Positions 18,355 through 27,636 of a stretch of 64,000 nt of DNA are shown one piece after another. The stretch is from Zobellella maritima (GTDB lineage: Bacteria > Pseudomonadota > Gammaproteobacteria > Enterobacterales > Aeromonadaceae). The stretch spans positions 124,001-188,000 of the forward strand of contig NZ_QCZE01000003.1 of assembly GCF_003075035.1 (NCBI RefSeq), in the 5' to 3' direction. Position 1 is the first letter of the stretch. Each line of letters opens with the position of its first letter. The translations under genes and the position numbers were made by a program. A model generated the notes under the pieces. It was not told the DNA's origin and did no database searches. It worked only from the letters and a program-made list of their open reading frames with translations.

Positions 18355-19377
18355 CTAGCTTAGCGCTGACGGCCCCGGTTCCGGTTGACTCAGGGCGAAA
18401 TGCCGGTTCGGCTTGCGATAGACGATACCGTCCTGAACCAGCCAGTGAAAGACCTCCTCCATTTCATGCAGCGGCTTCTCCAGCCCCCGGGCGACAGCTC
18501 CCTTGGCACAACGCAGCTCGCCGGACCGCAATCGACTCACCAACTCATGATAGTAATCTGGCCGAGCCGTCGATGATGACGCGGGGGCATCGGACTCTGC
18601 CGGTACCGGTCCGACCCCGGGCTCGTTACTCCCCCCAGCCGGCACCCTATCCACCTCGCTTGAGCCGGCCTTCAGGGTCTGTCGGAAGCGAAGCTCGTCT
18701 CCCAGCAAGGAAATAAAGAAGGCGGCAAAGAAATCCAGCAGGATGGAAAGTGCGGCCACCACGCCGAACTGGACCCGGGCCAGTGGCCACCCCAGGCCGT
18801 CGGCCAGTCCGGTCATCAACCCCATCAGCGAACTCTGGCTGGCGATGGCGAGCTGGTCTCGCTCCCGCCGCAATTCATCCTGCCTGGCCCGCAGGGCCTG
18901 GTTGCGTTGAAGCATGGGAGTCATGCCGTTGGCGATCCGCGCCATATCGATATAAGCCTGAGCCGCCTGTTCGTTTATCTGGATTTCCCGCTCCAGACCG
19001 ACGATCTTGTCGTTATAACTCTGCACCAGCGCGGCCTTGGCCTCATCCCCTTTCAACAGGGTATTAGTGGCGGCGTTGATGCCCCCGACACTGCCGGCAA
19101 TGGAAAGGCCAGCCAGCACCCCGTAGAAGCAGAGCGCCTTTAGGGCACCAACCGGATCTCTACGGCTGATCCGTTCGCCCATCTCATACCAGATGTAGAA
19201 TTTACCCACCTCGAACACCAGCGCCAGTCCACCAAACATCAGCTTCATCAGGATCCCCTGCTCCAGCGACAGGAACAACAGCAGGGAAAAGACCATGGAA
19301 GCGGCGATGGAGGCACCGGTGATCAGATAAACCACAGACAGGGCAAACAGCCCCTTGGGAAAACGTTGATAGTGCAC
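18355..19377 (-). CDS. Unrecognised membrane protein with coiled coil and possible winged-helix tail
   Basis: A 340-residue protein I do not recognise. Three hydrophobic segments occupy about residues 10-38, 41-62 and 80-104; a charged coiled coil spans about 110-185; a fourth hydrophobic segment lies at about 202-226; then a low-complexity Pro/Ser/Ala linker (about 240-275) and a final folded region (about 278-330, YYHELVSRLRSGEL and FHWLVQDGIVYRK) that looks like a small helix-turn-helix or winged-helix domain. The start is GTG at 19377 with no strong ribosome site. The layout (TM-coiled coil-TM) recalls DUF4407-like proteins, but this is only a topological likeness. It stands alone between ygiM and putA. 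Confidence 0.65.
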   Translation of the reverse strand: MHYQRFPKGLFALSVVYLITGASIAASMVFSLLLFLSLEQGILMKLMFGGLALVFEVGKFYIWYEMGERISRRDPVGALKALCFYGVLAGLSIAGSVGGINAATNTLLKGDEAKAALVQSYNDKIVGLEREIQINEQAAQAYIDMARIANGMTPMLQRNQALRARQDELRRERDQLAIASQSSLMGLMTGLADGLGWPLARVQFGVVAALSILLDFFAAFFISLLGDELRFRQTLKAGSSEVDRVPAGGSNEPGVGPVPAESDAPASSSTARPDYYHELVSRLRSGELRCAKGAVARGLEKPLHEMEEVFHWLVQDGIVYRKPNRHFALSQPEPGPSALS

Positions 19378-19821
19378 TTTGTTTGTTCACCACAGACAGG
19401 AATGAGCGGGCATTATAGGGAGGCGGGATCCGCTGGCAAGGCAATGGGGAGCATCTGGTGGTTCTTGCAGCGATCAGCACCATTTTCAACCGAGGGAACG
19501 GAGCCTGTCGCGTCGGACGCTATCACTTTGATGTATCCACTGCGCCCCCGACAAGCACACCCTGTAACAGCGAGCATGTCGCCTCCCCGAGGCTGATACT
19601 TGGGCTATATTGATAATGAATTACAAGAGTGAATCGTATACGAAAATTATCCGTGGTCGTCCATTAACCCCATTAGCAATGGGATTGTAAGCATGAACAC
19701 CGGCACCCAGGGCGTTACAAACCAAGCAGGGTTTTTATCGCCGTCGGTATGCATTGCCGGCGCTATAGCGGCCTGCCCGCCTGGGCCGCCTTGATCCCAA
19801 GCAACCTCAGGAAGTATCGTT
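19378..19821. other. Intergenic region upstream of putA
   Basis: A 444-base divergent region with no gene. It carries CCCATT-AG-CAATGGG (about 19668-19683), a near-perfect palindrome of operator type, downstream of an AT-rich segment (about 19600-19650) that could hold the putA promoter. The rest shows no feature I can name. Confidence 0.45.
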
Positions 19822-22800
19822 ATGTTTACTGCCGCCACCGCCTTTGCCCCAGGCTATGCCCCCAAGGATCTCCAGGCCCTGCGCCGGGACATCACCCATA
19901 ACTATACCGTCGACGAGAATGCCTACCTGGCTTCGCTCCTGGAACAGGTTCCCGCCACCGGCCAGACGCTCGCGCAAATCAATGAAAAGGCCCGTCGTCT
20001 GGTGACCAAGGTGCGTGAACAAAGCGACGGTGGTGACGGTATAGACGCCTTCCTGCAACAATACAGCCTGGATACCCAGGAGGGCATCATCCTGATGTGC
20101 CTGGCCGAAGCCCTGCTGCGCATTCCCGACAGCCACACCGCCGATGAATTGATTAAAGACAAACTCTCCGGTGCCGACTGGGCCAAACATTTTCGCCAGA
20201 GCGACTCCACCTTTGTCAATGCATCCACCTGGGGCCTGATGCTGACCGGTAAAATTATCCGCATGGACAAGAAGCTGGATGGCAACCCGGCCAATGTACT
20301 CAATCGTATGATCAACCGCCTGGGCGAGCCCATGGTGCGCTCGGCCATGTATGCAGCCATGAAGATTATGGGCAAGCAGTTCGTATTGGGACGGGATATC
20401 AAGGAGGCGCTCAAAGCCAGTCGTAAATCCCGCGAGCTCGGCTATACCCATTCCTACGACATGCTGGGCGAAGCGGCGATGACCGCCGATGATGCGGAAA
20501 AGTACCGCAGCGACTACGCCAATGCCATCAAGACCGTTGGGGCCGAAAAGCTCAACAACACTGCCGTGCCCAGACCGTCCATCTCCATCAAGTTGTCGGC
20601 CCTGCATCCCCGCTATGAAGAAGCCAACCGGGAGCGGGTACTGAGCGAGCTGTACGGCACTGTACTCGGCTTGCTGGAGCAGGCACGCGCGCTTGACGTC
20701 TTCATCACCATAGATGCGGAAGAAATGGATCGGCTGGAGCTGTCACTCGATCTGTTCGAAGCCCTTTATCGTTCGGATGTAAACAAGGACTGGGGCGGGT
20801 TGGGGCTGGTTATCCAGGCCTACTCCAAACGTGCCCTGCCGGTATTGTGCTGGTTGACCGCCCTGTCCCGCAGCCAGGGCGACGAAATACCGGTACGCCT
20901 GGTGAAAGGCGCCTACTGGGACAGTGAAATAAAACTCTGCCAGCAGGCTGGGATTGACGGCTATCCCGTCTATACCCGCAAGGCCGGTACCGATGTGTCT
21001 TACCTGGCCTGCGCCCGCTACCTGCTGAGTGACGCCACCAAGGGGGCCATTTATCCCCAGTTCGCCACCCATAACGCCCATACTGTGGTGTCGGTGATGG
21101 CCATGGCCGGTGAACGGAAGTTCGAATTTCAGCGTCTGCACGGCATGGGCGAAGAGCTATACAACACGGTGCTGAACGAAAACCCGGGCCTGGTGTGCCG
21201 CATCTATGCCCCCGTCGGCGCCCATAAGGATCTGCTGCCCTACCTGGTGCGCCGCCTGCTGGAAAACGGCGCCAACACCTCATTCGTGCACAAGCTGGTG
21301 GATCCCAATACCCCCATCGACACCCTGATCACCCACCCGCTGACCAGCCTGGCGGAATACGACAGCCTGGCCAACGACAAGATCCCCCTGCCCTTGGCCA
21401 TCTTCCCGGACAGGACCAACTCCCGGGGCCTGAACTTAAATATCGAGGGCATTCGCACCCCTTTCTTCAAGGCGCTGGATGAGCTGACCACCAGAAGCTG
21501 GCAGGCGGGGCCCCTCGTCGGCGGCAAGACCCTGACCACCGGGCCCGCCAATCCGGTACTCAGCCCCCAGGACCAGGACCAGCAAGTCGGTCAGGTCTAT
21601 TTTGCCGACAAGGCCACGGTCGAGCTTGCCGTCACCCGAGCTCGGGCAGCCTTCAAGGACTGGCGCAACACCCCGGTGGAGGTGCGGGCCCGGGCACTGG
21701 AAAAGCTGGCGAACCTGCTGGAAGAGCACCAGGCCGAGTTTATCTCCCTGTGCACCCGGGAAGCCGGCAAGCTGTTGCAGGACGGTATCGACGAGGTTCG
21801 CGAGGCGGTGGATTTCTGCCGTTATTATGCCGTTGAAGCCCGCAAACTGATGGAGCCCAGACAACTGCCCGGATACACCGGCGAGCTGAACCTGCTGCTC
21901 TCCCAGGGCCGCGGCCCCTTCGTCTGTATCAGTCCCTGGAACTTTCCCCTGGCCATCTTCCTCGGCCAGGTCGCCGCCGCCCTGGCCACCGGTAATACGG
22001 TACTGGCCAAACCGGCGGAGCAAACCAGTCTGATTGCTCACCTGGCGGTCACCCTGGCCCATAAGGCAGGCATCCCGGCCGATGTACTCCAGCTGCTGCC
22101 CGGCGACGGCGCCACCGTCGGGGCGACGCTGACCGCGGATCCGCGCATCGCCGGGGTCTGCTTCACCGGCTCGACCGATACCGCCCAGCTGATCAACCAG
22201 ACCCTGGCCGGACGGCAAGGTGCCATCATTCCCCTGATCGCCGAAACCGGTGGTCAGAATGCCATGATCGTCGACTCCACCGCCCTGCCCGAGCAGGTGA
22301 TACGGGACGTGGTTCGCGCCGCCTTCCAGAGCGCCGGTCAGCGCTGCTCCGCCCTGCGGGTACTCTACCTGCAGGAAGACATTGCCGAGCGGGTGCTGGA
22401 CATACTGAAAGGCGCCATGCATGAGCTGAGTGTGACCGATCCGGCACTCTGGTCCACCGACGTGGGCCCGGTGATCGACCGTGACGCCCAGGCAGGCCTG
22501 CAGGCTCACCTGGACAAGATGCAGTCCGCCGGCAAGAAAGTCATCGCTCAGGCCAGGCTCGGGAAAAATTGCGACAAGGGTTTCTATATTCAACCCACGG
22601 CGCTGGAAATCGGCACCATCGGCGAGCTGGAGAAAGAACAGTTCGGCCCCATACTGCATGTGGTGCGCTTCAAGGCCAAGGATATCGACAAGGTGATCAA
22701 GGATATCAATAACACCGGTTACGGCCTGACCCTGGGTATCCACAGCCGCAACGAGTCCTTTGCCGAGTATGTGGCACAAGGCATAGATGCCGGCAACGTC

Positions 22801-22989
22801 TATATCAACCGGGATCAGATCGGCGCCATGGTCGGCGTCCAGCCGTTCGGAGGCCAGGGTCTGTCCGGCACAGGCCCCAAGGCGGGGGGTCCCCACTACC
22901 TGACCCGTTTTATCACCGAGAAGACCATATCCAACAACACCACGGCGATCGGCGGCAACGCCACCCTGCTGTCATTGGGTGAAGGCTGA
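19822..22989 (+). CDS. putA: Bifunctional proline dehydrogenase / L-glutamate gamma-semialdehyde dehydrogenase
   Basis: A 1055-residue enzyme oxidising proline to glutamate. The FAD-dependent proline dehydrogenase barrel spans about residues 90-500 (conserved SIKLSALHPRYE, RLVKGAYWD, FATHNAHT, GMGE). The NAD-dependent aldehyde dehydrogenase spans about 560-1040, with PWNFPLAIF, the glutamate in AETGGQN and catalytic Cys842 in GQRCSALR. It lacks the N-terminal ribbon-helix-helix DNA-binding domain and the C-terminal extension of E. coli PutA (1320 residues), so it cannot repress its own gene as that protein does. No putP lies beside it. A clear terminator follows. Confidence 0.95.
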   Translation: MFTAATAFAPGYAPKDLQALRRDITHNYTVDENAYLASLLEQVPATGQTLAQINEKARRLVTKVREQSDGGDGIDAFLQQYSLDTQEGIILMCLAEALLRIPDSHTADELIKDKLSGADWAKHFRQSDSTFVNASTWGLMLTGKIIRMDKKLDGNPANVLNRMINRLGEPMVRSAMYAAMKIMGKQFVLGRDIKEALKASRKSRELGYTHSYDMLGEAAMTADDAEKYRSDYANAIKTVGAEKLNNTAVPRPSISIKLSALHPRYEEANRERVLSELYGTVLGLLEQARALDVFITIDAEEMDRLELSLDLFEALYRSDVNKDWGGLGLVIQAYSKRALPVLCWLTALSRSQGDEIPVRLVKGAYWDSEIKLCQQAGIDGYPVYTRKAGTDVSYLACARYLLSDATKGAIYPQFATHNAHTVVSVMAMAGERKFEFQRLHGMGEELYNTVLNENPGLVCRIYAPVGAHKDLLPYLVRRLLENGANTSFVHKLVDPNTPIDTLITHPLTSLAEYDSLANDKIPLPLAIFPDRTNSRGLNLNIEGIRTPFFKALDELTTRSWQAGPLVGGKTLTTGPANPVLSPQDQDQQVGQVYFADKATVELAVTRARAAFKDWRNTPVEVRARALEKLANLLEEHQAEFISLCTREAGKLLQDGIDEVREAVDFCRYYAVEARKLMEPRQLPGYTGELNLLLSQGRGPFVCISPWNFPLAIFLGQVAAALATGNTVLAKPAEQTSLIAHLAVTLAHKAGIPADVLQLLPGDGATVGATLTADPRIAGVCFTGSTDTAQLINQTLAGRQGAIIPLIAETGGQNAMIVDSTALPEQVIRDVVRAAFQSAGQRCSALRVLYLQEDIAERVLDILKGAMHELSVTDPALWSTDVGPVIDRDAQAGLQAHLDKMQSAGKKVIAQARLGKNCDKGFYIQPTALEIGTIGELEKEQFGPILHVVRFKAKDIDKVIKDINNTGYGLTLGIHSRNESFAEYVAQGIDAGNVYINRDQIGAMVGVQPFGGQGLSGTGPKAGGPHYLTRFITEKTISNNTTAIGGNATLLSLGEG

Positions 22990-23060
22990 GCGGGAATGGT
23001 ATAAAGCGAAAGCGTTGAGCGCCAAGGCTGTCTTTGTGCTACAAGCCAGCCGCAAGAAGA

Positions 23061-23083
23061 AAAGGCGCCAAGGCGCCTTTTTT
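23061..23083 (+). terminator. Intrinsic terminator after putA
   Basis: AAAGGCGCC-AA-GGCGCCTTT followed by further T residues forms a compact GC-rich hairpin with a U-tract. Confidence 0.88.
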
Positions 23084-23131
23084 CAACGCCAGTCGTTATA
23101 ATGATCCTTTTCCGAGAGGAGGCCTGAAATC

Positions 23132-24358
23132 GTGGAAGTTTATCTGGTGGGGGGCGCAGTAAGGGATGAACTGCTGGGCCTGCAGGTCAAAGAGCGGGAT
23201 TATCTGGTGGTGGGTGCGACACCGGAACAGCTGCTTGAACTGGGCTACACCCAGGTTGGCAGGGATTTCCCGGTTTTTCTGCACCCCGCGAACAAAGAGG
23301 AATATGCCCTGGCCCGCACCGAGCGCAAATCGGGACTGGGATATACCGGTTTCATCTGCGACTTCGGCCCCGAAGTGACATTGGAAGATGACCTGATGCG
23401 GCGAGACCTGACCATTAACGCCATCGCCCGGGACACTCAGGGACGGCTGCATGACCCCTATGGGGGCCAGGCCGATCTGGAGGCCCGCGTATTGCGCCAT
23501 GTGTCAGCCGCCTTCGCCGAGGATCCACTGAGGGTGCTACGGGTGGCCCGCTTTGCCGCCCGTTTTGCCGGCCTGGGTTTTGTGGTTGCAGACGAAACCC
23601 TGGCTTTGATGGGCCAGATGGCCGCCGGCGGTGAGCTGGGCGCCCTGACGCCGGAGCGGGTATGGCGGGAAACCGAAAAAGCCCTGGCCTGCACAGATCC
23701 TCAGGTCTATTTCGAAACCCTTCGTCGGTGCGGAGCCCTCAAGTTGCTGTTTCCCGAGCTGGACGCCCTGTTTGGGGTACCGGGCCCGAAGAGATGGCAC
23801 CCGGAGATCGACACTGGGCTGCACACCCTGATGGTACTCAAGCGAGCCGCCGAGCTGGGTGGCAGCCAGGCCTGCCGCTTTGCCGCATTCTGCCATGATT
23901 TCGGCAAGGCCCTGACGCCTCCGGAAAAATGGCCCAGCCATCATCGGCACGGTGAGCTGGGGCTGGTCCCCATCAATGACTTGTGCGACCGGCTGAAAGT
24001 GCCGAATGAACACAGAGAGCTGGCGCTACTGATGAGCCGCTGGCATGTGCTGTTCCATCAGTTGACCGAGCCCGGTCCGACTCAGGTTGAGTCGATCCTG
24101 CAGCTGTTCAACGGCACCGACGCCTGGCGCAAGCCGGCGCGCTTTGCCGAACTGCTGATCTGCGTACAATCCGATTGGCAGGGCCGCACCGGCTTCGGAC
24201 AGCTGCCCTTCCCCCAGCGCGAACACCTATGGCAACTCTTGACTCAACTAAGGACCATTGTTGCCCGGCCGTTCGTCGCCCAGGGACTGAAAGGCCCCGC
24301 CATTGGCGAGGCCATCGAGGCTGCCCGCAGGCAGAAGCTGACCGAATTGTTAACTTAA
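23132..24358 (+). CDS. cca: Multifunctional CCA tRNA nucleotidyltransferase
   Basis: A 408-residue class II enzyme that builds and repairs the tRNA 3' CCA end; the C-terminal HD domain (HDFGKAL near residue 255) matches the phosphatase/phosphodiesterase activity of the E. coli protein (412 residues). GTG start at 23132, behind GAGAGGAGGCC. GGAVRD (residues 7-12) and RRDLTINAIA are intact. The metal-binding pair that is Asp-x-Asp in E. coli (residues 21 and 23) reads Glu-Arg-Asp here. The stop codon overlaps the uppP stop on the other strand by 4 bases (24355-24358). Confidence 0.93.
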   Translation: MEVYLVGGAVRDELLGLQVKERDYLVVGATPEQLLELGYTQVGRDFPVFLHPANKEEYALARTERKSGLGYTGFICDFGPEVTLEDDLMRRDLTINAIARDTQGRLHDPYGGQADLEARVLRHVSAAFAEDPLRVLRVARFAARFAGLGFVVADETLALMGQMAAGGELGALTPERVWRETEKALACTDPQVYFETLRRCGALKLLFPELDALFGVPGPKRWHPEIDTGLHTLMVLKRAAELGGSQACRFAAFCHDFGKALTPPEKWPSHHRHGELGLVPINDLCDRLKVPNEHRELALLMSRWHVLFHQLTEPGPTQVESILQLFNGTDAWRKPARFAELLICVQSDWQGRTGFGQLPFPQREHLWQLLTQLRTIVARPFVAQGLKGPAIGEAIEAARRQKLTELLT

Positions 24359-25158
24359 GCCTGGGTCGACATTACCCAGATGAGTAGCGCTCCCAGGCCC
24401 AGACGATAGAGTACGAAAGGCAGCACGCCGATACGGGACAGTAACGCAATAAACAGGTGGATACAGGCCAGTGCACTGAGAAAGGATACCACTACTCCCA
24501 GGCCCATCGCAGACCAGGCCATGGTCATGTCCACCGCAGACAGACCCTTGGCCTGGTGACTGCCCGCCAGGAAGATAATGGGGATCGACATCAAAAAGGA
24601 GAATCGAGCGGCGGCCTTGCGAGTCAGCCCCAGCATCAAACCGGCGGTCAGGGTGATGCCGCTGCGCGAGGTACCCGGGATCAAAGCCAGCGCCTGGGCA
24701 CACCCCAGGATAAAGGCACCACGCCAACCGGACTGATACTCATCCTTCTGCAGGCGGGCCATGCGATCGGCCCACCACAGCAGGAGGCCAAAGACGATAG
24801 TGGCGCCCGCAATCACCCAGCCGGATCGCAAATACAGGCCAATCAGGTCACCAAACAAGACACCGACCACACAGGCCGGGATGGTGGCCAGCAGGATACA
24901 CCAGGCCAGCCGTCCCTCCGCATTGAGCTCCTTGCCCCTCAGCGACGCCCACCAGGCCGAGGCCATGGACCTGACTTCCTCCCGGAAATAATAGATGACT
25001 GCCAGCAGGCTGCCCAGATGTACGGCCACATCGAAGGCCAGGCCCTGATCCGGCCAGCCAAGCAAGACAGAGGGCAAGATCAGATGGGCCGAACTGGAGA
25101 TCGGCAAAAACTCGGTTATGCCCTGGATCAGGGCCAGTAACACCACATGCACTTCCAT
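24355..25158 (-). CDS. uppP: Undecaprenyl-diphosphate phosphatase
   Basis: A 267-residue polytopic inner-membrane enzyme of the BacA/UppP family that recycles the undecaprenyl carrier for cell-wall and LPS sugars. The two family motifs are visible: TEFLPISSSAHL (about residues 15-26) and PGTSRSG (about 173-179), with about eight membrane segments. It lies downstream of folB on the same strand (about 70 bases) and its end overlaps cca tail to tail. Confidence 0.94.
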   Translation of the reverse strand: MEVHVVLLALIQGITEFLPISSSAHLILPSVLLGWPDQGLAFDVAVHLGSLLAVIYYFREEVRSMASAWWASLRGKELNAEGRLAWCILLATIPACVVGVLFGDLIGLYLRSGWVIAGATIVFGLLLWWADRMARLQKDEYQSGWRGAFILGCAQALALIPGTSRSGITLTAGLMLGLTRKAAARFSFLMSIPIIFLAGSHQAKGLSAVDMTMAWSAMGLGVVVSFLSALACIHLFIALLSRIGVLPFVLYRLGLGALLIWVMSTQA

Positions 25159-25228
25159 GATTACAATACTCCAGGCTCCTGCGACAACAGGATACTAATG
25201 ACGGGGGATGACACTTTAATGACCGGCG

Positions 25229-25600
25229 TTACAACTTGCTCACGCGGGCGGCAAAACGTTCAATCTCAACACCGACCCCGGCCGCATTGGCCACCGCGGA
25301 TGGTTTGGTCAAGCGCACCTTGACCCACAGCACCGGAAATTCATCGAGGATCAGCTGGGCAATGCGCTCGGCCATGGTCTCTACCAGCTCCACATGGTTT
25401 TGCTCGCTATAGCTCGAGACTTTGTGGGAGAGGGCGGCATAATCGAGCGTCTTGTGAATATCATCGTCTGCGGCAGCTGGACGGTTATCGAATCCCATCT
25501 CCAGATCAAACCGGATTTTCTGGCGAATGCCCTTCTCCCACTCATAGACGCCTATGGTGGTCAGCACTTCCAGACCTTGTACAAACACTTTATCCATCAT
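25229..25600 (-). CDS. folB: Dihydroneopterin aldolase
   Basis: A 123-residue cytosolic enzyme of folate synthesis converting dihydroneopterin to hydroxymethyl-dihydropterin. Conserved GVYEWEK near the start and the catalytic lysine region VRLTKPSAV near residue 99 are present; length is as usual for FolB. Two consecutive ATG codons (25600, 25597) follow a TTG (25603); the family usually begins MDKV, so 25597 is equally possible. It is divergent from plsY and upstream of uppP. Confidence 0.93.
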   Translation of the reverse strand: MMDKVFVQGLEVLTTIGVYEWEKGIRQKIRFDLEMGFDNRPAAADDDIHKTLDYAALSHKVSSYSEQNHVELVETMAERIAQLILDEFPVLWVKVRLTKPSAVANAAGVGVEIERFAARVSKL

Positions 25601-25707
25601 CAATATCTTCTGTTAAGCTGTGGCGAGCTGCGGCGCGTGACACTGTAACAGTGCCCTGAACTTGGCCGCCATAATAACCGAATGACTCAGGGGTATAAAC
25701 CGATTAG

Positions 25708-26313
25708 ATGACGGCCATCACAGTCTTGATGATCATCTTTGCCTATTTAGGCGGTTCTGTCTCCAGCGCTGTCCTGATATCCCGTCTCTATCGCCTTCCC
25801 GATCCCCGCCGCCACGGCTCGGGAAACCCGGGCGCAACCAATGTGTTGCGTACCGGTAACCGCAGCGCCGCCGCCTGGGTACTGTTGCTGGATATCTTCA
25901 AGGGCACCCTGCCGGTTTATCTCGCCTGGTTTCTGGATATCGCTCCCCTGTATCTGGCCCTGGTCGGCATGGCGGCCTGCCTGGGCCATATGTTTCCGCT
26001 GTTTTTTCATTTCAAGGGCGGCAAGGGAGTCGCCACTGCGCTGGGGACACTGCTTCCCCTGGGAATGGATATGGCCGGCTTGCTGCTACTGAGCTGGCTG
26101 CTCAGCCTGGGTCTGTTCGGCTATTCTTCGCTGGCGTCCATCATAACCGCCCTGCTGGCCCCGCTCTATGTCTATTTTATCAAACCCGAATACACGCTGG
26201 CAGTGGCATTGCTCTCCTGCCTGATCATCCTGCGTCACCATCAGAATATCAGCCGACTATACCATCATGAGGAAAAACGGCTGCTGCACAAGTTAAAAAA
26301 GCCGCGACCCTGA
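25708..26313 (+). CDS. plsY: Glycerol-3-phosphate acyltransferase PlsY
   Basis: A 201-residue inner-membrane enzyme transferring acyl from acyl-phosphate to glycerol-3-phosphate, the first step of phospholipid synthesis. The three family motifs are present: GSVSSAVL near residue 11, [15 protein letters not shown] (about 37-51) and [17 protein letters not shown] (about 94-110). Five hydrophobic segments. Divergent from folB, as in E. coli; ends at a bidirectional terminator. Confidence 0.95.
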   Translation: MTAITVLMIIFAYLGGSVSSAVLISRLYRLPDPRRHGSGNPGATNVLRTGNRSAAAWVLLLDIFKGTLPVYLAWFLDIAPLYLALVGMAACLGHMFPLFFHFKGGKGVATALGTLLPLGMDMAGLLLLSWLLSLGLFGYSSLASIITALLAPLYVYFIKPEYTLAVALLSCLIILRHHQNISRLYHHEEKRLLHKLKKPRP

Positions 26314-26330
26314 CCCCGTTCTGTCCCATA

Positions 26331-26357
26331 AAAAAACCGCCTCCCGGCGGTTTTTTT
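26331..26357. terminator. Bidirectional terminator between plsY and the dicarboxylate symporter
   Basis: AAAAAACCGCC-TCCC-GGCGGTTTTTTT: a 5-bp GC stem extended by A:T pairs, with U-tracts in both directions, between converging genes. Confidence 0.87.
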
Positions 26358-26361
26358 ATGC

Positions 26362-27636
26362 TTACTTGCTTGCTGCGGATGTCTGTCCGGCCGGTTCACC
26401 CAGGCTGTCCGGGTTGCCTTCCATCTTTGCCACTATGGTGTTGACGGCGGTATCACCCACCACATTGGAAGAAGTGCAGAACATATCGTTGATACGGTCC
26501 ACCGCCATGATGATCGCCATGGCTTCTACCGGCAGACCCATCTGGTGCAGCAGTACCCCGGCCATCACCACGGCCCCGCCGGGTACCCCGCCCACTCCGA
26601 CGGACATCAACAGCACGGTAATACCGACGGTGATCAGATCACCATGGGCAATCGGCGTGCCCGAAATATTGGCCGCGAACATGGCGGCCAGGGTGATATA
26701 GATAGCCGAACCGGACATATTGATGGTCGCCCCCAGGGGAACACCAAAACCGGCAATCGCCCTGGAAACCCCCAGTTTTTCGGTCAGGGTACGCATGGTC
26801 ACCGGAATGGTGGCGTTGGAACTGGCGGTCGACAGGGAAAACAGCAACTGCTCACGGGTCGCGCGACGGAACTCACCCGGCCTGACGCCAGTCGTCAACC
26901 ACACCGCCAGCGGATAGACCACCAGGATCCAGAACACCAGCACGGCAACCACCAGGGCCACATAACCGGCCACCGACATCAGGGTATCGGCTTCCAGGGT
27001 CGCCCCCAGACTGATCATCAGCGCAAATACCCCGTAAGGCGCCAGGGTCATCACCAGGCCGACCAACTTCATCATCACATCATTGGCGATACGGAAGGTC
27101 CTGATCGCCGGAGCCGCGGCACTGCCCATGGCCTGGATTGCCAGACCGGTCAGGATCGCCATAAAGATGATCTGCAACATATCACCGGAGGCGAAGGCCT
27201 GGATCGGGTTGCTGGGTACGATACCGACCAGCATGGCGCCGATATCCGGGGTCTCGGTGGTGGTCAGTTCGACCGCGCCGCCGGCACCATTGGGCAGGCT
27301 GGCGCCCATTCCCGGCTGGAACACAACCCCCACGATAATGGCGGCGGTTATCGACAGTATGGTGTTGATGATATACAGGCCGAAAGTTTTGCTGCCCAAT
27401 CGGCCGAAGCTGGCGATGTCGCGCAGCTCGCAGATGCCGCTGACGATGGAGATATACACCAGGGGCACCACCATCAGCTTGATCAGCGACACAAACATGC
27501 CGCCCACCCCATCGGCCAGGCCGACAACACTTTCATTCAGGAATGTGACTCCAGTAAACAGGTACTGGATCATGCTGCCGATGATCAGGCCGGCGAACAG
27601 GCCGGCGAAGATACGAGTGGACAGTGAACCTTTCAT
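26362..27636 (-). CDS. Dicarboxylate/amino acid:cation symporter (DAACS family)
   Basis: A 424-residue inner-membrane symporter of the GltP/DctA (SLC1-type) family importing glutamate, aspartate or C4-dicarboxylates with sodium or protons. It shows the serine-rich reentrant-loop motif (STASSNATIPVTM, about residues 270-282), the NMSGSAIY motif (about 307-314) where family members have NMDGT, and VGGVPGGAVVMAG near the C-terminus. The replacement of the Asp/Thr in NMDGT by Ser/Gly suggests a substrate other than classical glutamate/aspartate. It ends close to a terminator and is divergent from the BCCT gene. Confidence 0.88.
   Translation of the reverse strand: MKGSLSTRIFAGLFAGLIIGSMIQYLFTGVTFLNESVVGLADGVGGMFVSLIKLMVVPLVYISIVSGICELRDIASFGRLGSKTFGLYIINTILSITAAIIVGVVFQPGMGASLPNGAGGAVELTTTETPDIGAMLVGIVPSNPIQAFASGDMLQIIFMAILTGLAIQAMGSAAAPAIRTFRIANDVMMKLVGLVMTLAPYGVFALMISLGATLEADTLMSVAGYVALVVAVLVFWILVVYPLAVWLTTGVRPGEFRRATREQLLFSLSTASSNATIPVTMRTLTEKLGVSRAIAGFGVPLGATINMSGSAIYITLAAMFAANISGTPIAHGDLITVGITVLLMSVGVGGVPGGAVVMAGVLLHQMGLPVEAMAIIMAVDRINDMFCTSSNVVGDTAVNTIVAKMEGNPDSLGEPAGQTSAASK

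Noticed and set aside
26545..27627. 360-codon plus-strand open frame
   Set aside because: Antisense to the dicarboxylate symporter; composition (Gln, His, Gly, Asp) is typical of a reverse frame.
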